Shown: piece after piece, positions 63,472 to 64,000 of the stretch
Position numbering within the stretch: position 1 is the stretch's first letter
Layout of the letters: each line of letters begins with the position of its first letter
Assembly: GCF_021730615.1 (NCBI RefSeq)
Contig: NZ_JAJLMN010000001.1
Coordinates: forward strand, 3,297,501 to 3,361,500
Origin: Lichenibacterium dinghuense
Lineage (GTDB): Bacteria; Pseudomonadota; Alphaproteobacteria; Rhizobiales; Beijerinckiaceae
DNA length: 64,000 nt
Direction: 5' to 3'
Position numbers and translations under genes: made by a program
The notes under the pieces: generated by a model
Seen by the model: the letters and a program-made list of their open reading frames with translations, nothing else
The model's database searches: none
What the model was told of the DNA's origin: nothing

Positions 63472-63564
63472 ATACCTCATGCCGGAGTTGCTCCTCAGCC
63501 GTCAATGCTTCCGCGGCGGCTGCGGCGAGGACGGATGAGCTGTTGCTCAGATGCATCAGCTCGA

Positions 63565-64000
63565 TCACGGGCGACGGGCGTCGTAGTGCACAGGCACGAC
63601 GAAGCTGAGCGCCGCGCCGCCCAACCCGGGCGGCGGCGGCGGGAAGGGGCTCGCGCGCCGGATCATCGCCTCGGCGGCAGCGTCGAGCGCCGCATCGCCC
63701 GAACTCGCCGCGAGCGACACGGAGGTGACGCGGCCGTCCTCGTCGATCGTGAAGCCGACCCGCGCCGTGCCGCCCTCGGTGCCGGCCAGCGGGCGGCGGA
63801 AGCGGTTGAGGTGCGGCACCAGCTTGCCGCGCCAGGTCGCGACGCGCGCCGCCGACAGCCTCCGCACCGTGGGCGCGGCCTCGTCCGCGGCAGCCGAGGA
63901 CGGGGATGCGCTCGATGACTGCGCCGCCCGGACCGGCGGCGTCGCGGGCTTCTGCGGCTCCGGCCGGGGTTCAGGCCGTGGGGGCTCGGGGGGGAGCAAA
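63565..64000 (-). CDS. TonB family energy transducer, C-terminal part
   Basis: The gene continues beyond the right edge. The visible part has a Pro/Glu-rich periplasmic spacer (PPEPPRPEPRPEPQKP) and a TonB C-terminal domain: WRGKLVPHLNRFRRPLAG, ARVGFTIDEDGRVTSVSLAA, RRASPFPPPPPGLG and SFVVPVHY. TonB couples the inner-membrane proton gradient to outer-membrane receptors. Adjacent to a receptor, it is probably dedicated to it. Confidence 0.88.
   Translation of the reverse strand, partial: LLPPEPPRPEPRPEPQKPATPPVRAAQSSSASPSSAAADEAAPTVRRLSAARVATWRGKLVPHLNRFRRPLAGTEGGTARVGFTIDEDGRVTSVSLAASSGDAALDAAAEAMIRRASPFPPPPPGLGGAALSFVVPVHYDARRP

Overview
The window is about 70% GC and carries gene neighbourhoods typical of Alphaproteobacteria of the order Hyphomicrobiales (Rhizobiales): hisD-UPF0262-phosphatase, a GlgE-type glucan operon, an ECF sigma/NrsF pair and an MmgR-like sRNA. 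A Methylobacterium-like or Beijerinckiaceae-like host is my guess from protein style; no rRNA is present to confirm it.

Layout. (1) 1-8.5 kb: a gutted prophage or integrated element. A DUF927 helicase/primase piece and a DUF3102-like gene run almost directly into a 5'-truncated tail tape-measure gene with lysozyme-like domains; terminase, portal and capsid genes are missing. Orphan genes follow, including a ribbon-helix-helix regulator with a palindromic operator and a four-gene cassette with overlapping stops and starts. The element lies next to the 3' end of a tRNA-Arg(UCG), a classic integration site. (2) 8.9-24.3 kb: housekeeping genes on the minus strand (MgtC-like, phosphatase, UPF0262, hisD), a glgE-treS/maltokinase-glgB operon for alpha-glucan and trehalose metabolism, an oxidoreductase, a small transporter and a plus-strand aminotransferase. 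(3) 24.3-28.1 kb: a minus-strand sRNA gene resembling MmgR (alpha-r8), an ECF sigma factor with its NrsF anti-sigma, and a DUF1007/NicO metal exporter pair. (4) 28.2-39.2 kb: a divergent sugar regulon. Ribokinase-like kinase, DUF4432 protein and a four-gene ABC importer face a DeoR regulator, deoC and a two-domain aldehyde dehydrogenase. Together they suggest uptake, phosphorylation and aldol cleavage of 2-deoxyribose, then oxidation of acetaldehyde. (5) 39.4-42.5 kb: a serine hydrolase, an LLM-type flavin monooxygenase and a small hydrophilic protein.

(6) 42.9-60.6 kb: an insertion-sequence graveyard. It holds a frameshifted IS256, an IS110 split by an intact IS21 (8-bp duplication visible), two IS3 copies in inverted orientation 8.5 kb apart, a decayed second IS256, a SNF2/RapA-like helicase gene split by an intact IS66, a truncated IS630 and a truncated IS91. 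Removing the IS66 and one copy of its target duplication rejoins a 997-residue helicase frame with its own ATG. This is probably the relic of a defence or DNA-repair locus. (7) 61-64 kb: a TonB-dependent receptor and the C-terminal part of a TonB protein, running off the window end.

No CRISPR array, rRNA or replication origin was seen. Start sites, element ends and motif positions were worked out by eye; family calls come from sequence recognition without database searches.
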